A stretch of 64,000 nt of DNA, taken from NCBI GenBank assembly GCA_947176505.1, contig CAMWQW010000017.1, positions 1 to 64,000 on the forward strand, read 5' to 3'. The position numbers and the translations under genes are program-made. Origin of the DNA: an uncultured Lachnospiraceae bacterium (GTDB lineage: Bacteria; Bacillota; Clostridia; Lachnospirales; Lachnospiraceae). Of this stretch, positions 61,533 through 64,000 are shown in pieces; position 1 is the first letter of the stretch, and every line of letters starts with the position of its first letter. The notes under the pieces are model-generated. The model worked only from the letters and a program-made list of their open reading frames with translations. It was not told the DNA's origin and made no database searches.

Positions 61533-62663
61533 ATGAAACCTAAAGTAATAGCATTTTATTTACCACAATTCCATAGAATTCCCGAAAATGATAAATGGTG
61601 GGGCAAAGGTTTTACAGAGTGGGTAAGTGTAAAAAATGCAAAACCGCTTTTCCCGCTGCATTACCAGCCCAGATTGCCGGCACATGATAATTATTATAAT
61701 TTATTGGATCAAGAAACGATGCAGTGGCAGGCAAAACTTGCCAGAAAGGCAGGGATATATGGATTTTGCATGTATCATTACTGGTTCGGAAATGATAAGC
61801 TGCTCTTGGAAAAGCCGGCGGAGAATCTTTTGAAATGGACAGATATTGACATCAATTATTGTTTTTCATGGGCAAATGAGTCGTGGATATATTCGTGGAG
61901 CAAATACAAAGGGGGAGCTTGGCTTTATACAAATGTGAAGGGAGATGCTGATACAGAACAGGGTCTGCTGGTAAAACAAGAATATGGAGATAAGAATGAA
62001 TGGAAAAGGCACTTTGAATACTTGCTGCCTTTTTTTAAGGACAAGAGATATATGAAAAAAGATAACAAGCCGGTTTTTGTTATCTATAAACCCGAAAATA
62101 TGAAACCTATTAAAGAAATGGTAAAATATTGGAATCTATTGGCGCAGGAGCAGGGATTTGCCGGAATTTATTTTATTGGAACCAATGATACGAGATGGAA
62201 GACGAGAAATATGGACGCGGGAATGATATATGAGCCCGGGTATAGTCTTCATGAAAACGCTAATCATATTGCGCGTGCCAAAAAAATTAATGCAGTATTG
62301 AAAAAAATTAACATTAAGATTCCGTGCATATATTTTTATGACAATTTTTGGAAGAGAATGTTGAGTAGGCAAAACAAGAAGGGTATGTATTATGGAGGTC
62401 TTGTGGATTTTGATAATACGCCGAGAAGAGGGGGAAAAGGATACGCATTATGGGGAATGACGCCTTATAAGTTTGGAAAATATTTTCGATGTATGTACCG
62501 GAAGGCTATGGATAGAGGGGATGAATACATATTTTTGAATGCATGGAATGAATGGGGAGAAGGCGCGTACTTGGAGCCGGATTCAAAGTATGGAGTAAGA
62601 TGTCTACAGGAACTTAGGAGGGGATTAATACAATGTGCGAATGCCAATATGAAGCAGGACTGA
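61533..62663 (+). CDS. WbsX-like / GH99-like glycan enzyme, copy 2
   Basis: 376 aa, close to copy 1 along its whole length (YLPQFHRIPENDKWWGKGF, YGFCMYHYWFGNDKLLLEK, FSWANESWIYSW, NAWNEWGEGAYLEPD). The middle (residues ~220-300) differs most, which is where acceptor choice might lie. The 3' end overlaps the next gene by 31 bases. Tandem duplication suggests two linkages in the same glycan. Confidence 0.83.
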   Translation: MKPKVIAFYLPQFHRIPENDKWWGKGFTEWVSVKNAKPLFPLHYQPRLPAHDNYYNLLDQETMQWQAKLARKAGIYGFCMYHYWFGNDKLLLEKPAENLLKWTDIDINYCFSWANESWIYSWSKYKGGAWLYTNVKGDADTEQGLLVKQEYGDKNEWKRHFEYLLPFFKDKRYMKKDNKPVFVIYKPENMKPIKEMVKYWNLLAQEQGFAGIYFIGTNDTRWKTRNMDAGMIYEPGYSLHENANHIARAKKINAVLKKINIKIPCIYFYDNFWKRMLSRQNKKGMYYGGLVDFDNTPRRGGKGYALWGMTPYKFGKYFRCMYRKAMDRGDEYIFLNAWNEWGEGAYLEPDSKYGVRCLQELRRGLIQCANANMKQD

Positions 62664-63601
62664 TAAGCATTATTATTCCGGTGTATAATGTTGAGTCATA
62701 TTTGAGAAAGTGCTTAGATTCTGTTATTCGTCAAACGTATCAGAATTTAGATATTATTATTGTAGATGATGGTTCAACAGATCATAGCGGACAAATATGT
62801 GATGATTATCAGAGAATAGATAGCAGAGTAAGGGTTTTTCACAAAAAGAATGAAGGACTATCATCAGCGAGAAATATGGGGTTACAGTATGTCAAGGGTG
62901 AATTTATAGGATTTGTTGATAGTGATGATTTTATAGACGAAGATATGTATGAAAGCATGCTGCATGAAATGAAAGATGATGTAGACATTGTAATATGCGG
63001 AAGGCGCATAAGTTTTCCGAAAGAAATGCATCAGAAAAGTAAAGTAGCATTTTGTACGCCCAAATGTGTCAAAATGGATAATGTAACTGCCATGGAGAAG
63101 TTTTTGCAGAACAAAAATATTTCCATGGCTGTTTGGGATAAAGTTTATCGGAGTTCACTTTTTCAGGGAGTCTTGTTTCCATACAAAAGGGTATGTGAGG
63201 ATATTCCGGTAACATATAAACTGATAGCAAAAAGTAGAAATATTGTCCATCTTGGGAAGCCGAAATATAATAATTTTCATAGAAGCGGGAGTATTTCAAG
63301 GCAGGAATTTTACTATAGACAAGTTGACTATGCGGTTTTTGCGGGACAGATATGCAAAGATGTAGCAATAGAATATCCGCAATTGCTTAAGCAGGCTGAA
63401 GCATTATACATCATGTGCACACTTGTTACTCTAAAAAAGATTCAATCATGTCAGAAGAGAATCTTATATACAGACATGGAAAAGAGGATTTTAAAAGCGT
63501 TTTGTCATATGTACTTTCGCATTTTGCGTAATCCATATATTTTATCTAAGAAAAAGCGGGAAATATTAGAGTGCATATTAGAGAGGAATGAGAAATGGTA
63601 G
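62633..63601 (+). CDS. GT2 glycosyltransferase
   Basis: 322 aa GT-A enzyme: ISIIIPVYNVESYLRKCLDSV, IIVDDGSTDHSG, GLSSARNMGL and FVDSDDFIDEDMY with the DxD motif; AVWDKVYR near residue 165 is typical of capsule GT2 enzymes. ATG 62633 follows AGGAGGGG (62616-62623) at 9 bases, inside the previous gene. Its end overlaps the next gene's start. Confidence 0.9.
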   Translation: MCECQYEAGLISIIIPVYNVESYLRKCLDSVIRQTYQNLDIIIVDDGSTDHSGQICDDYQRIDSRVRVFHKKNEGLSSARNMGLQYVKGEFIGFVDSDDFIDEDMYESMLHEMKDDVDIVICGRRISFPKEMHQKSKVAFCTPKCVKMDNVTAMEKFLQNKNISMAVWDKVYRSSLFQGVLFPYKRVCEDIPVTYKLIAKSRNIVHLGKPKYNNFHRSGSISRQEFYYRQVDYAVFAGQICKDVAIEYPQLLKQAEALYIMCTLVTLKKIQSCQKRILYTDMEKRILKAFCHMYFRILRNPYILSKKKREILECILERNEKW

Positions 63602-64000
63602 TTTTATTCGTATCGCCTAATTATGAGCAAAAGGGTGAATTACCTAAAGGCGGTGTCAGTGTGTATATACGAAGAGTTTCGGGAGCGCTGAAAGAGCTTG
63701 GGCATACTCCGATCATCCTCTCATCCGGCACGAAAGACATGCATTATTGGGAAAATGATATAGAAATTTTTTTCGTACACTGTCCAAGTCTAAATTTAAA
63801 AATCAATGAATTCAGCATGTTGGCAGATATCTTTTACAGCAGTTTTATTATTAACAGAAAGATCTCAGAACTGATCAGTACAAGACAAATAGATATTATT
63901 CAGTTTTCCTCCATACGCAGTTGGTCACTTTTCTATTATGGAAAAGTTCCGGCTATTATGAGATTGTCCAGTTATGATAAATTATACTACAAAGATTTTC
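63595..64000 (+). CDS. GT4-type glycosyltransferase, N-terminal part (cut by window edge)
   Basis: The open frame from ATG 63595 runs to the window end (135 residues seen). It begins VVLFVSPNYEQKGELPKGGV, the glycine-rich start of GT-B enzymes, and continues VSVYIRRVSGALKELGHTP, IIQFSSIRSWSLFYYG, as in GT4 family N-terminal domains. GAGAGG (63580-63585) lies 9 bases before the ATG, which overlaps the previous stop. The catalytic C-terminal half is outside the window. Confidence 0.8.
   Translation, partial: MVVLFVSPNYEQKGELPKGGVSVYIRRVSGALKELGHTPIILSSGTKDMHYWENDIEIFFVHCPSLNLKINEFSMLADIFYSSFIINRKISELISTRQIDIIQFSSIRSWSLFYYGKVPAIMRLSSYDKLYYKDF

Overview
The window looks like part of a very large surface-glycan or protein-glycosylation island from a low-to-medium GC Firmicute, most likely a gut Clostridia of the Lachnospiraceae type. 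The basis is strong AGGAGG-type ribosome binding sites, AT-rich codon use, CDP-glycerol/LicD phosphopolyol genes, and nearly continuous co-directional genes with ATGA/GTGA overlaps. About 60 genes lie on the + strand, except one three-gene block on the - strand (45983-48884). No tRNA, rRNA, CRISPR array, transposase or phage gene was seen.

Layout. 1-170: tandem hairpin repeats. 0.2-7.8 kb: a hypothetical gene, CDP-glycerol-type phosphotransferase, LicD, a glycerol-3-phosphate cytidylyltransferase/oxidoreductase fusion, a DUF115 (Maf/MptE-like) protein and two methyltransferases. 7.8-10.6 kb: a CMP-sugar synthetase, a DRE-TIM aldolase and a KdsC-like phosphatase, which could make and activate a 2-keto sugar acid. 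10.6-16 kb: glycosyltransferases, a truncated FdtA-type gene, a beta-propeller-like protein and a TIGR04325 methyltransferase. 16.0-22.8 kb: three tandem ~750-residue paralogues with an alkaline phosphatase/sulfatase-fold core and no membrane segments. 22.9-29.5 kb: homologues of all four enzymes that make activated phosphoramidate in the Campylobacter jejuni capsule pathway (glutamine kinase, cytidylyltransferase, amidotransferase-like hydrolase, CDP-phosphoramidate kinase), mixed with a formyltransferase-like gene and two unknowns. 29.9-32.2 kb: a small separate unit with a membrane protein, two small proteins and a C39-like cysteine peptidase.

32.3-37.3 kb: two IspD-like cytidylyltransferases, a second CDP-glycerol-type transferase, heptose genes gmhA and gmhB, and an epimerase. 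37.3-44.9 kb: a GT11-like fucosyltransferase, methyltransferase, radical SAM enzyme, DegT aminotransferase, a frameshifted DUF268 gene and a bifunctional heptose nucleotidyltransferase/kinase. 44.9-48.9 kb: two convergent radical SAM genes meeting in a 36-bp perfect palindrome, then a split transketolase on the - strand. 49.0-64.0 kb: a new + strand unit that begins with a terminator-like leader hairpin and holds a radical SAM enzyme, a second aminotransferase, a methyltransferase, glycosyltransferases (GT2, GT4, WbsX/GH99-like), a second beta-propeller-like protein, asparagine synthetase, an SGNH-like protein and a truncated glycosyltransferase at the window edge.

Together the genes appear to make activated sugars (heptose, a CMP-keto acid sugar, amino sugars) and activated phospho-groups (CDP-polyols, CDP-phosphoramidate), and to attach and decorate them. 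Two themes stand out. A small Rossmann-like FGAG domain recurs as an N- or C-terminal appendage on many otherwise unrelated enzymes. No flippase, polymerase, ABC exporter or initiating phosphoglycosyltransferase was found, so either export genes lie outside the window or the glycan is built in the cytoplasm, for example on flagellin, as the DUF115 protein hints. The most interesting unit is the phosphoramidate cassette with the three cytosolic sulfatase-fold proteins directly upstream.
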